From: an uncultured Clostridia bacterium
GTDB taxonomy: Bacteria; Bacillota; Clostridia; TANB77; CAG-508
Assembly: GCA_934120395.1 (NCBI GenBank)
Contig: CAKOTZ010000004.1
Location: forward strand, 62,001 to 126,000
DNA: 64,000 bases
Reading direction: 5' to 3'
Position 1 is the stretch's first letter. Every line of letters starts with the position of its first letter. Below the pieces are notes generated by a model. That model searched no databases, was not told the DNA's origin, and saw only the letters and a program-made list of their open reading frames with translations. Positions 25,947 to 34,281 of the stretch are shown piece by piece. The translations under genes and the position numbers were made by a program.

Positions 25947-28331
25947 TTAAACCAAACAAATGTACCGCTTTTTTCTTCTTTTAGTGAAATAGCCTATTTC
26001 TTTAAGAACTTTACCACAAATTGTACTGAATGATTTTTCTTCCATTGCTTCTATTCCTTCCATTTTACAAGTTTGCTCATGTTCAGCAAACAATTCAGAG
26101 ATAAAGCAATTTGCCAATGATAAATCTCTGTCAGGAGCAATACCACATTTATTGACTATATGTGAGTTTATAAGTTGTTTGCATCGACTTTTACGATCAT
26201 CTCCAAAAGTTTGGTCAAATAGGCTTTCCATTTCTTCACTATTACTTAATGATATTTCACCAGATTTATAATCTAAATACATATATCTGCACTTGTTCGC
26301 AAGCCAACACAAGCTACCATTTTCTAAACTGTCTAATACGCATTGTTCTCTTACACGAATACCAGATTCTTCTATTACAACTCCAGCGTTTGGTGTTTCT
26401 TCATTCATACAATATTCAATTATTTGTTTATTGCTTTCTTCACTATTATCTAGATTCATAACAATTCTATATAGCAGTAATTTATCTTTTTCTTCTTCGG
26501 ATACTTTATAACAACATGGTAATATTACTACACGTCTACGCATGCCGACAGATTTATCAAATAATTCAAATTTATGATTTGTTGCACACATTATTTGTGG
26601 CAACACTTCAAGTGACTTTTTTTTACCGTATTTAGGATTTATTTCTACTGATGCAGTTCTACTAACGCCACCTTTAACGTAACTAAAAGCCTCTTTGTTA
26701 TAAGTTTGTGGTAATTCATCTACTATACAGCAAATGCCTTTATCTAGGTTTTCGCCCCAATTTTTTTGAGTAGGACTACTACCAAATATATTACTTTCAT
26801 TGTAAAAAGTTGAACCTAACAGCATTTTAATTATTCCTAAATATAAACTCTTACCGTTTTGTCCTCCACCAGATAGTATGACTATTTTCCCAAGAGAATT
26901 TACAGGAGTTATTGAAGCACCAATTAGTACATATAACCACTGTTCGACTTCTGGTTGGTGTTTTCCACTAGAATCCCTAGATAAATCTTTTATAAATTTA
27001 GTAATATTGGTGCCTAAATCATCTTTGTGTTCTGCTACCCATTTTCTGTCGTGTAGATTCCAGTCATAAATTAAGTCAGTTGGAGGATGTTTTTTTTCCT
27101 TGAAACGGTCAAAATCAAATATAACATCTGAATTGCAAAATGCTATTCCATTTTTACATACATAATATTTACTGCTTCTATGAAAATACTTTTTATCTCC
27201 ATTACATCTTTGTATCAACTGTTCCTTTACCTCCTTATAAAATGGTGTGTCAAAAGGTTGCTCATAAAAAAATTCTCGTAATTCTTTCCACATAATATTC
27301 AAATCAAAACTTATTCTTAAATCATAAGTAATATAACATAGTTGTCCGCCTTCTCCTGTATCATAATTACTTCCCATTACATAGAAATCATATTTGTCAT
27401 ATAACCATTCACATGCTTCTTGTTTACTTATTTTTTCACTTTTTTTAGATTTTACTTTTTTCCATTTACGCTCTTTTTCTTCATAAATCCAACCATGACT
27501 TTCTAAATTTTCTATATCTTCTTCCCATTTTGTTTCTGTGTCACCAAATAAATCACTGTCTGGCATTGATGTTCCTATCTTAACTAAATACTCATCATGT
27601 ATTACTTGAATTAGTTTTTGGTACTCGTCCAGAGTAAAACCATTACTTACAGCAAAATATCTACATTTTGAAAATATATGATCATGGCGTTTTCCTTCTT
27701 CCATTGTCATTAACTGTGTAAATGGGTTATTTGTAAGAGTGTATTCAGTAGCGTCATCTTTAGTTCTGTCTCCTGTTTTTCCAGATTTATGTAAGTCTTT
27801 ATCACTTAATTTACCCCATAGCCAGTATGGAAGAACGTCTAATTCATCTATGTCTAATTCTTCAAGAGTAACTTCTTTTCCATCCCAACTACGTATTTCT
27901 TTTCTATCCATTCCACATACTCTCATTATTTGAACACTACCAGCACCTTTGGTATCAAAATTCATGCCTAACCAATTAGTAGCTTTAGTCATTTCTTTTT
28001 TATAAAAATCTGGTTTTCTAAATAAGAATTGACCACCATGTGGTGTGTCAAGTATTAAGCAATGTGACTTTGTCTTTAATATTATTTCTTTTATTCGTTC
28101 AAATTCGTATTTATTATCATAATCTATAAACATACAGTCTTTTGGTACTACTCTAGCATAGTTAAGTTTTTTCTTTTCATCTGTAACTTCTTCATAAGTT
28201 AATGTTTTATCTCTATTTGGTGCTTTTGCTTTTTTATATAATTTTTCTTGTTCTTCGTTTCCAGCTTTAAATTTTTCTATATTGAATCCCCATGGTGTTG
28301 CTGGTAATTCGCAATATGTAAATTTATTCAC
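25947..28331 (-). CDS. AEP primase / D5-type SF3 helicase (element replication protein)
   Basis: 794 residues. The N-terminal archaeo-eukaryotic-type primase domain has the metal motif CMFIDYDNK (about residue 66) and TPHGGQFLF. The C-terminal SF3 helicase has Walker A GGGQNGKSLYLG near residue 490, Walker B GICCIVDELP, sensor CATNHKFE and the arginine finger region GMRRRVVIL, preceded by a D5_N segment. Such proteins start replication of phages, satellites and plasmids. The start is a GTG with GGAGGT upstream. Repeats just downstream (25683-25897) may be its origin. Confidence 0.9.
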   Translation of the reverse strand: MNKFTYCELPATPWGFNIEKFKAGNEEQEKLYKKAKAPNRDKTLTYEEVTDEKKKLNYARVVPKDCMFIDYDNKYEFERIKEIILKTKSHCLILDTPHGGQFLFRKPDFYKKEMTKATNWLGMNFDTKGAGSVQIMRVCGMDRKEIRSWDGKEVTLEELDIDELDVLPYWLWGKLSDKDLHKSGKTGDRTKDDATEYTLTNNPFTQLMTMEEGKRHDHIFSKCRYFAVSNGFTLDEYQKLIQVIHDEYLVKIGTSMPDSDLFGDTETKWEEDIENLESHGWIYEEKERKWKKVKSKKSEKISKQEACEWLYDKYDFYVMGSNYDTGEGGQLCYITYDLRISFDLNIMWKELREFFYEQPFDTPFYKEVKEQLIQRCNGDKKYFHRSSKYYVCKNGIAFCNSDVIFDFDRFKEKKHPPTDLIYDWNLHDRKWVAEHKDDLGTNITKFIKDLSRDSSGKHQPEVEQWLYVLIGASITPVNSLGKIVILSGGGQNGKSLYLGIIKMLLGSTFYNESNIFGSSPTQKNWGENLDKGICCIVDELPQTYNKEAFSYVKGGVSRTASVEINPKYGKKKSLEVLPQIMCATNHKFELFDKSVGMRRRVVILPCCYKVSEEEKDKLLLYRIVMNLDNSEESNKQIIEYCMNEETPNAGVVIEESGIRVREQCVLDSLENGSLCWLANKCRYMYLDYKSGEISLSNSEEMESLFDQTFGDDRKSRCKQLINSHIVNKCGIAPDRDLSLANCFISELFAEHEQTCKMEGIEAMEEKSFSTICGKVLKEIGYFTKRRKKRYICLV

Positions 28332-28425
28332 ACAAAATATTACCTCCTTTTTATTGTTTACATAATTTATTTTTTGAAATATGTTTTTAGGGTCGCCACC
28401 GATTCTACAATCCTAAAAAGACAAA

Positions 28426-28575
28426 CTAACGTTCTATTTTTCTGCTTTCTTCCTCTTTCAAAAATTGTTCATATTCAAGCAAATGTTCTTCAATATATGA
28501 TTTAACATCTAATACTGAAATATATTTGCTTATTTGTTCAATTTGCTTTTCACTTATATTCATATATTGAAACAT
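28426..28575 (-). CDS. 49-aa helical microprotein upstream of the primase
   Basis: ATG at 28575 with AAGGAG 5 nt upstream. The peptide (starts MFQYMNISEKQIEQISKYI) is charged and helical, rich in Glu/Lys. No family is recognised. It lies between another microgene and the primase on the same strand. A recombination directionality factor or replication accessory role is possible but unsupported. Confidence 0.6.
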   Translation of the reverse strand: MFQYMNISEKQIEQISKYISVLDVKSYIEEHLLEYEQFLKEEESRKIER

Positions 28576-28606
28576 TGCTCCTTCCTATAAAAAATATTAG
28601 TGTACT

Positions 28607-28756
28607 TTACTTATTGTCTTCTTGCTCTTGTTTTAACTTACGTTCCCAGTATTTCCTTTGAGTTTTCAAAACCGCTTCTTTGTTGTTTTTATAGTAATCT
28701 CTAAAGTATTTGTTTTTTGCTTCTCTAATCTTTTCATCTAACTTTTTATCTTTCAT
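28607..28756 (-). CDS. 49-aa basic helical microprotein
   Basis: ATG at 28756 with AAGGAGG upstream. The peptide is strongly charged with a Tyr/Trp-rich middle (NKYFRDYYKNNKEAV, QRKYWERK), a pattern common in small phage-encoded proteins. It is the first gene of the minus-strand microgene/primase operon. No function is known. Confidence 0.65.
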   Translation of the reverse strand: MKDKKLDEKIREAKNKYFRDYYKNNKEAVLKTQRKYWERKLKQEQEDNK

Positions 28757-28780
28757 TTAAAACCTCCTTGAATATTGTAA

Positions 28781-28809
28781 TTGACTCTTTAAAGGAAATA
28801 TATTATAAT
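28781..28809 (+). promoter_or_regulatory. Promoter of the repressor/recombinase operon
   Basis: TTGACT (28781-28786), 17-bp spacer, TATAAT (28804-28809). It lies in the divergent gap between the microgenes (minus) and the repressor (plus), where the repressor could bind to control both. Confidence 0.7.
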
Positions 28810-28930
28810 ATATTTATACATATAAATTTAACACAAAAATATTTATCTGTGTAAAAATTTATTCAAATATAAATTTTGTTTGGATAATATGTTTTTATTT
28901 ATAGATGTAAATTGTAAGGAGGCAAAACTA

Positions 28931-29626
28931 ATGAAAATTAAAAATAATAGTGAAAAGATAGGACAAGAGGAGAAAATTTTAAATATTGAAGAAGAAATAA
29001 ATAACAATGCTAAGACAGAAGAAGTCAAAGCATTTGCAAAAAAGTTTAATAAACTATTAGAAGAAAAAGAATACACAAATAAGAGTTTTGCAGAAAAGGA
29101 TATTATATCTGAATCATCTATCTCAAATTATAGAAGAGGAAAAACAATGCCAGATAGCAAAATGTTGGAGGTTATAGCAAAAAAATTAGATGTGAGTGTT
29201 AACCATCTTTTAGGTATAGACGAATGTAAAAAAGTTACTGCTCAGCAAGTTTATAATATGTTGGGGTTAAATGAATATGCTGTGGAGCACTTATATTCTT
29301 TAAAACACGATATTGAAGAAGTTAGGGAAATAGAAAACGATGCTCCTGTTTCTAATAGATTTAAAAAACAATTAGAAACGTTAAATTTACTAATAGCAGA
29401 TAAAAGGAATTTAATATATATTTTGAATACAGTAGGAAGATATATTGACAAGAAACAAGAATTATTAAAACTAAAAGAGAAAACTGATGAAAAAGATTTT
29501 TTTGAAGAAAAACAAATTGAGAGTTTAGCAAAAGATATAGTTCATATAAAAGCGGAAATACAAGAATATTTATATATGAGCTTAGATTATATTGTAGATA
29601 AATTATTAAAAGAAGAGGAGCGGTAA
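28931..29626 (+). CDS. XRE-family repressor of the element
   Basis: 231 residues from ATG 28931, which has AAGGAGG upstream. A helix-turn-helix (NKSFAEKDIISESSISNYRRG) covers about residues 50-75, followed by the typical DVSVNHLLGI. The C-terminal half is a long charged helical region, not an S24 protease, so induction must differ from LexA/CI-type cleavage. It lies 6 bp before the recombinase gene and is probably co-transcribed with it. Confidence 0.8.
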   Translation: MKIKNNSEKIGQEEKILNIEEEINNNAKTEEVKAFAKKFNKLLEEKEYTNKSFAEKDIISESSISNYRRGKTMPDSKMLEVIAKKLDVSVNHLLGIDECKKVTAQQVYNMLGLNEYAVEHLYSLKHDIEEVREIENDAPVSNRFKKQLETLNLLIADKRNLIYILNTVGRYIDKKQELLKLKEKTDEKDFFEEKQIESLAKDIVHIKAEIQEYLYMSLDYIVDKLLKEEER

Positions 29627-29632
29627 AAAATA

Positions 29633-31138
29633 ATGAATGTAGTTATATATGCAAGATATAGCTCGCATAAACAAACAGAACAAAGTATTGAAGGACAACT
29701 TGCAGTTTGTAGAGAATATGCAGAAAGAAATGGATATAAAGTTATAAATGAATATATTGATGAAGCGGTTACAGGAACATCTGATAATAGACCTTCTTTT
29801 CTTCAAATGATAGAAGACAGTAACAAGAAAAATTTTAATGCTGTTATTGTTTATCAATTAGACCGCTTCGCACGTGATAGATATGTTAGTGCTAGATATA
29901 AGCATAAATTGAAACAAAATAATGTTAGAGTATTTTCAGCTAGAGAAAATATAGCAGAGGATGCCTCTGGCATTTTAATGGAAAGTGTACTTGAAGGAAT
30001 GGCGGAATATTATTCAAGAGAATTAGGACAAAAGGTTGAAAGAGGTATGAAGATAAATGCAAGTAAATTTTTGTATATAGGTGGTTGCATTACGTTAGGC
30101 TTTAAAATTGTAGATAAAAAATATACAATAGATGATGAAACTGCTCCTATAACATTAAACGCATATAAAATGTATGATAATGACCATACAATAATAGAAA
30201 TACAAGAATATGTAAATAATCAATTAAAACTTCTTGATAGAAGATACGAAAATGGCAAGAAAAAAGGTCAGCTAGTACAATATAGTAAAGGCTCTATAAG
30301 AAACTTATTAGCAGATAAAAGATGTATGGGAACTTATATTTATAAAGGAGAGGAGACTCCAGATGTTATACCTAAAATTGTAGATGTAGACTTATTTAAT
30401 AGAGTACAAGAAAGACTAGGAAAAAATAAACACTCACCATCAAGACTAAAAACTACTAATGATTACATATTAACTACAAAATTATTTTGTGGTCATTGCA
30501 AAGATATGATGGTTGGTGTATGTGGTACATCTCGTACAGAAAAAAGGTATGCTTATTATTCGTGTAACAAATCAAGAAAAAAATTGTGTAATAAGAAAAA
30601 TGTTCAAAAAGAATATATAGAAAATTTAATTGTAGAAGAAGCTAGAAAAATATTAACAGATGAAAATATAGAAAAAATAGCAAAAACAGTAGTAGAACTT
30701 GCAGATAAAGAAAGAGATACTACAAAACTAGAAAAACTTAATAAACTTTTACAAGAAAATGAAAAACAAAAAGAAAATCTATTCAATAGTTTAAAGTTAT
30801 GTGATATTGATAGCGTAAGAAAATCAATATTTGAAGGAATGGTAAAAGTCGAAGAAGAGAATACAAACATTGAAAATCAAATACAAATAGAAAAAGCTAA
30901 AAAGTTAGACTTAGATGAAACACAAGTTAAGTTTTTCTTAAAACAAATAAGAAGCGGAGATATAAACAACATTAAATATAGAAAAATGCTTGTAAATGTT
31001 TTAATAAATAAAATCTACTTATATGATGACAACATAACAATATTTTTCAATACACAAGACAAAGAGTTTAGTAGTAAAGTGCCAAACATTGAAGAAGCGG
31101 AGGTTCGCATAAAGGACAAAACTGCCCACCAAAGTTGA
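29633..31138 (+). CDS. Large serine recombinase (site-specific integrase)
   Basis: 501 residues. The resolvase domain has the catalytic Ser in YARYSSHKQ (about residue 10) and the motif YQLDRFARDRY. The recombinase domain has IRNLLADKRCMGTYIYKGE. A zinc ribbon has LFCGHCKDMM and SCNKSRKKLCN, and a coiled-coil insertion (KLNKLLQENEKQKEN) follows. It would integrate and excise the element. Its last codons contain the 11-bp repeat shared with the tRNA-Tyr 3' end, placing attR inside the gene's 3' end. Confidence 0.93.
   Translation: MNVVIYARYSSHKQTEQSIEGQLAVCREYAERNGYKVINEYIDEAVTGTSDNRPSFLQMIEDSNKKNFNAVIVYQLDRFARDRYVSARYKHKLKQNNVRVFSARENIAEDASGILMESVLEGMAEYYSRELGQKVERGMKINASKFLYIGGCITLGFKIVDKKYTIDDETAPITLNAYKMYDNDHTIIEIQEYVNNQLKLLDRRYENGKKKGQLVQYSKGSIRNLLADKRCMGTYIYKGEETPDVIPKIVDVDLFNRVQERLGKNKHSPSRLKTTNDYILTTKLFCGHCKDMMVGVCGTSRTEKRYAYYSCNKSRKKLCNKKNVQKEYIENLIVEEARKILTDENIEKIAKTVVELADKERDTTKLEKLNKLLQENEKQKENLFNSLKLCDIDSVRKSIFEGMVKVEEENTNIENQIQIEKAKKLDLDETQVKFFLKQIRSGDINNIKYRKMLVNVLINKIYLYDDNITIFFNTQDKEFSSKVPNIEEAEVRIKDKTAHQS
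31122..31132. other. Putative attR (CTGCCCACCAA), copy of the tRNA-Tyr 3' end
   Basis: An exact 11-bp copy of 22339-22349. Outside the 11 bp the flanks differ (CC before and T after at the tRNA; AA before and A after here), so the identity is sharply bounded. By chance an 11-mer would rarely recur within 9 kb at precisely these two boundaries. Confidence 0.6.
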
Positions 31139-31142
31139 TAAA

Positions 31143-31181
31143 AACTGTAGTTATTGAAATCAGATAACTGCAGTTTTTTTT
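31143..31181 (+). terminator. Strong terminator beyond attR
   Basis: AACTGTAGTTAT and ATAACTGCAGTT form a 12-bp stem (one G-T) with a nine-base loop and eight T's. It ends the recombinase transcript and was probably the tRNA-Tyr terminator before insertion. Confidence 0.85.
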
Positions 31182-31339
31182 ATACTTTAGATAATGCAAT
31201 TTAACTGCAATCTGGCTTACAGTTAAATGTTGTTCCATATGGTGGAACTGGTATAAAAATTAAAATATAAAAAAGTGTAACTTTTGCAAAAAATATGCCA
31301 TTATAAAAGTGTAAGATATCTTATTAAAGGAGCAGAGAA

Positions 31340-31876
31340 TTGAACAAGAAAAGAATAGAAGAATATATAAGCAAAGAAGAATTAGATTTAGACAAAATAG
31401 TAGATGATTATACTCCATACATAAGGAAAATAATAAGCAACATGGCAAGTGACAAATTAACACTTGAAGATAAAGAAGAAATACTTTTAGACACGTTTTT
31501 TGTATTATGGAAAAAGAGTAAAGAGAATATAAATATATATTCACTAGATGCATACATTGCAGGAATTGCAAGAAATTTAGTAAAAGAAAAATTTAAGAAA
31601 TTAGACATTACGCTTAGTATTACAGATAATGAAAATATATTAAATTTTGCCTCTTACGATTTATATACAAGCGAGAGAGAAGAAATTAATGTCATGAGAG
31701 AAAAATTAAAAAATCTCAAAGAGATAGAAATAAAAATTGTGAATTTATACTACTATTCATCTAAATCTATAAAAGATATAGCTAAAGAATTAAAAATTTC
31801 GGAGACTAATGTGAAAACTAGACTGCATAGAATACGCAAAAAGATAAGAAAGGAACTAGATAAGGGAGAGTTTTAA
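31340..31876 (+). CDS. ECF-type sigma factor
   Basis: 178 residues. Region 2 (EDKEEILLDTFFVLWK, then LDAYIAGIARNLV) and region 4 (KSIKDIAKELKISETNVKTRLHR in two parts) are clear. The start is TTG at 31340 with AAGGAG 7 nt upstream. It is 3 bp from the next gene, a membrane protein of the anti-sigma type, which forms the usual sigma/anti-sigma pair for envelope-stress signalling. Confidence 0.88.
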   Translation: MNKKRIEEYISKEELDLDKIVDDYTPYIRKIISNMASDKLTLEDKEEILLDTFFVLWKKSKENINIYSLDAYIAGIARNLVKEKFKKLDITLSITDNENILNFASYDLYTSEREEINVMREKLKNLKEIEIKIVNLYYYSSKSIKDIAKELKISETNVKTRLHRIRKKIRKELDKGEF

Positions 31877-31879
31877 AAT

Positions 31880-33001
31880 ATGAATGAGGATTTAAAAGAA
31901 AAATTAAAGTTTAATATAGCTATATCTCAAATAAAAGAAGAGGAGAAAATAGCTATGAAGAACAAAAAAAGAAAATTAAATAAGGGTATTGGAATTGCTG
32001 CATGTCTTATAATTGGTACTACAGGAGTTGTATTTGCAAAAGATATAGAAAATTACGTAAAAAATTTATTTGGAGGAAATGCCAGTGATGGTGTGCAAGT
32101 TGCAGTAGAAAATAATTATGTGCAAACAGTTGAACCCACATATATAAATTCAGATGGAATAGAGATTGCAGTAGATTCATTTTTAATGGATGACTACAAT
32201 TTTGATATTAATTTAAAAGTAAAGCTAGACCAAAAATATGATATAAAAAATATGCAAAATATGATTATACCTGATTTAAAAGTTATAGACGAAAATGACG
32301 AAATAGTATTTGTAACAGGAGATTACCAAGAAGAACTTGCAAGAAAGAACAATCAAAGCGGAGAAGATTTTGAACCGTTATTCTGGGGTGGTTATGGAAT
32401 AACAACAGATATAATGTCAGAACAAGAATTGGTATTTCATTTAACAGCGTATGGTTCAGAAGAGCATAAAATACCAAAGTCAAAAAAACTATATGTTGAG
32501 TTTACAAAAATTCAAATTAAGAAAGATAGTCGAGAAAATCCTATAAATACAATATATACTGGAGAATGGAAATTTACTTTAGATGTTCCAAAGGAAATGT
32601 ATAATAGAGAAACAGTAGTATATAAAATGAAGTCATGCAGCGAGGAAAATATAAAGGTAAATAATGCTACAGTTTCTAATACAGCATTTAAAATAGACAT
32701 TCCAGAATTAGTAACAGATAAGGTAGATTTTGATTTATTGCGTGTAAGTCCTCCTAAAAACATATCAGATATGATAGCATTGCAAAAGGAATATGTAGAA
32801 ACTAGTGATGGAAAAAGATTTGAAACATCAAGCAGAAGTGACGGAGACGGTGGATACAGCTTGCCACAAGGCGAAAACAAAATAGTAAACTATACACAAA
32901 CATTTAATTTAACTAAATATGATGCAACAGATACTTTAAAAGTTCATATATTTACAAATAGAGGAGAAGAAATTACAATTGAATTTGAACGAAGCAAGTA
33001 A
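31880..33001 (+). CDS. DUF4179-type membrane protein (putative anti-sigma factor)
   Basis: 373 residues. A short cytosolic part (about 1-35) precedes a single membrane helix (GIGIAACLIIGTTGVVFA) and a large beta-rich extracellular domain. This matches DUF4179/DUF5643-type proteins paired with ECF sigma factors. The cytosolic part is too short for a classical zinc anti-sigma domain, and no HxxxCxxC is seen. It would hold or sense for the sigma factor encoded 3 bp upstream. Confidence 0.75.
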   Translation: MNEDLKEKLKFNIAISQIKEEEKIAMKNKKRKLNKGIGIAACLIIGTTGVVFAKDIENYVKNLFGGNASDGVQVAVENNYVQTVEPTYINSDGIEIAVDSFLMDDYNFDINLKVKLDQKYDIKNMQNMIIPDLKVIDENDEIVFVTGDYQEELARKNNQSGEDFEPLFWGGYGITTDIMSEQELVFHLTAYGSEEHKIPKSKKLYVEFTKIQIKKDSRENPINTIYTGEWKFTLDVPKEMYNRETVVYKMKSCSEENIKVNNATVSNTAFKIDIPELVTDKVDFDLLRVSPPKNISDMIALQKEYVETSDGKRFETSSRSDGDGGYSLPQGENKIVNYTQTFNLTKYDATDTLKVHIFTNRGEEITIEFERSK

Positions 33002-33110
33002 AATGCAGAAATTATGGCGAAAATTTGAAAAGATACTTGAAATTATTTACAATATATATTATAATTTAACTATGTTAAAAATATTTTTTAGACAATAGGA
33101 GGAGAATCGT

Positions 33111-33299
33111 ATGTTAGAAAAGGCAGTAAGAGGTAGTTTTTTGTCAGTATTTTTGTGTGCATTAGTAGCACCTGTGTGCTATTCGTTAGTTGTTTTAATA
33201 GGTTTTGTATTGCCTATATCGGTTGACGTTGAAATGCTCATCACAACAATCCTAACTGCTGTTGCAGCTGTTGTTATTTCATCAGAAGTGATGAAATAA
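33111..33299 (+). CDS. 62-aa two-helix membrane protein
   Basis: Two hydrophobic helices (FLSVFLCALVAPVCYSLVVL, and TTILTAVAAVVI) with a short linker and a strong ribosome-binding site (GGAGGAGA). The size and topology resemble small holin-like or stress membrane peptides. No family is recognised. A terminator follows. Confidence 0.6.
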   Translation: MLEKAVRGSFLSVFLCALVAPVCYSLVVLIGFVLPISVDVEMLITTILTAVAAVVISSEVMK

Positions 33300-33320
33300 C
33301 AATTAATTAACTTCTATTTT

Positions 33321-33353
33321 AAAAGCCTATCCATTATTTGGAAAGGCTTTTTT
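33321..33353. terminator. Bidirectional terminator between convergent genes
   Basis: AAAAGCCTATCC and GGAAAGGCTTTT pair and have T-runs both ways, separating the 62-aa gene (plus) from the minus-strand gene that ends at 33354. Confidence 0.8.
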
Positions 33354-33614
33354 CTATACATTAAATTTTTCTTTATAACATTGTTCAATAATTTGATTTT
33401 TTTCATCTTCAGTTAATTCTCTTTTACTTTCTTCAATGTGATTATTAATCCTATTAACAATATTTTCCATAGTAGTATCTAGCTTTTTAGTAGAATAAAT
33501 TCTTTTATCGAGTGACATTTTCTTATATGCTTTTTCAGCTCTATCGGCAAAGAAATATACTGCAATTGCCATACCTAAAATAATTCCTAAACCAAAGTAT
33601 ATATAAATTTCCAT
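33354..33614 (-). CDS. Small membrane-anchored protein (86 aa)
   Basis: One N-terminal membrane helix (FGLGIILGMAIAVYFF) and a charged helical cytosolic tail ending EQCYKEKFNV. Start 33614 is preferred, since AGGAG lies 9 nt upstream; the ATG nine bases earlier touches the Shine-Dalgarno. It lies 19 bp downstream of the thioesterase gene and is probably co-transcribed. Function is unknown. Confidence 0.6.
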   Translation of the reverse strand: MEIYIYFGLGIILGMAIAVYFFADRAEKAYKKMSLDKRIYSTKKLDTTMENIVNRINNHIEESKRELTEDEKNQIIEQCYKEKFNV

Positions 33615-33633
33615 ATTTATCATCTCCTATATA

Positions 33634-34044
33634 TTAAGTATTATCTAATTCATGTATTAAAATTGTATTAAATTCAGGATAGTCTTTTTTAATTCTTATA
33701 GGCAAACCATGGCTATTTGTAAAACAATGTTCCGTTTCGCCAAAGGCAACAAATTCATTTTCCTTAAGCATTGTATATTCAATTTTTAGGCGTAGACCGT
33801 TGTATTGTTTTAGTTTAATATTAATACTAATAACGTCATTAAATGTAGTATTTTTTTTGTATTGGCAATTGACTGCCAAAGTAGGTGAGATCATACCTAA
33901 ATCTTCACATTTTTTGTAGCTCCAACCCATATTTTCCATCCATGCAACTCTAGCTTCTTCCATAAATCTAATGTAATTTGAATGATGTGTTATTCCCATT
34001 TTATCTGTTTCGTAATACTGAACTTTGTGTTTGTAGGTGTACAT
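33634..34044 (-). CDS. Acyl-CoA thioesterase, 4HBT/YbgC-like hotdog fold
   Basis: 136 residues from ATG 34044, with GGAGGAAGCA directly before it; the TTG further upstream lies on the Shine-Dalgarno. The family signature YYETDKMGITHHSNYIRFME contains the Asp and His of the 4-hydroxybenzoyl-CoA thioesterase active site. It would hydrolyse short or medium acyl-CoA or acyl-ACP thioesters. No pathway partners are visible. Confidence 0.88.
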   Translation of the reverse strand: MYTYKHKVQYYETDKMGITHHSNYIRFMEEARVAWMENMGWSYKKCEDLGMISPTLAVNCQYKKNTTFNDVISINIKLKQYNGLRLKIEYTMLKENEFVAFGETEHCFTNSHGLPIRIKKDYPEFNTILIHELDNT

Positions 34045-34129
34045 TGCTTCCTCCAATCATTATATAAATGTTGATTATTTATTGTAATATATTTTTTGAA
34101 AATTTGCAAGCAATGATAAATGGTTATAT

Positions 34130-34281
34130 TTTCTGCTTTTTTTGTAATTTGTACTTTACAGGTTCAAAATAATAATATAAAATGTATTCAAATAATTAAC
34201 ATAGAATTACATAATATTGCTTGAAGATGGATAAACTAAAATAGTAATTTTATTAGAAATACAAAGGAAAGAGGTATAAAA
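34130..34281 (+). promoter_or_regulatory. Conserved structured leader of surface gene A1
   Basis: This is one of four near-identical leaders. A TTTACA..TATAAA-type promoter area (about 34150-34180) is followed by a stem TAGAATTAC (34202-34210)/GTAATTTTA (34244-34252) enclosing a conserved segment with ATATTGCTTGAAGATGGATA, then GAAAGAGG and the ATG. The right arm varies between copies (GTAATTTTA, GCAATTCTA, GTAATTCTG) but mostly keeps pairing through G-U or A-U changes, suggesting a selected RNA structure. Confidence 0.6.

Larger units (their letters stand above)
22339..31132 (+). mobile_element. Integrated 8.8-kb element in tRNA-Tyr (serine recombinase, primase/helicase)
   Basis: The element is bounded by the 11-bp direct repeat CTGCCCACCAA at 22339-22349 (the tRNA-Tyr 3' end, attL) and 31122-31132 (within the last codons of the recombinase gene, attR). 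Inside lie an XRE gene, an SPFH/zinc-ribbon cargo operon, an iteron-like region, an AEP primase/SF3 helicase, two microgenes, a repressor and the serine recombinase at the right edge. A tRNA-style terminator follows attR at 31143, as if displaced from tRNA-Tyr by the insertion. There are no structural phage or conjugation genes, so it resembles a phage satellite or minimal integrative element. Confidence 0.65.
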
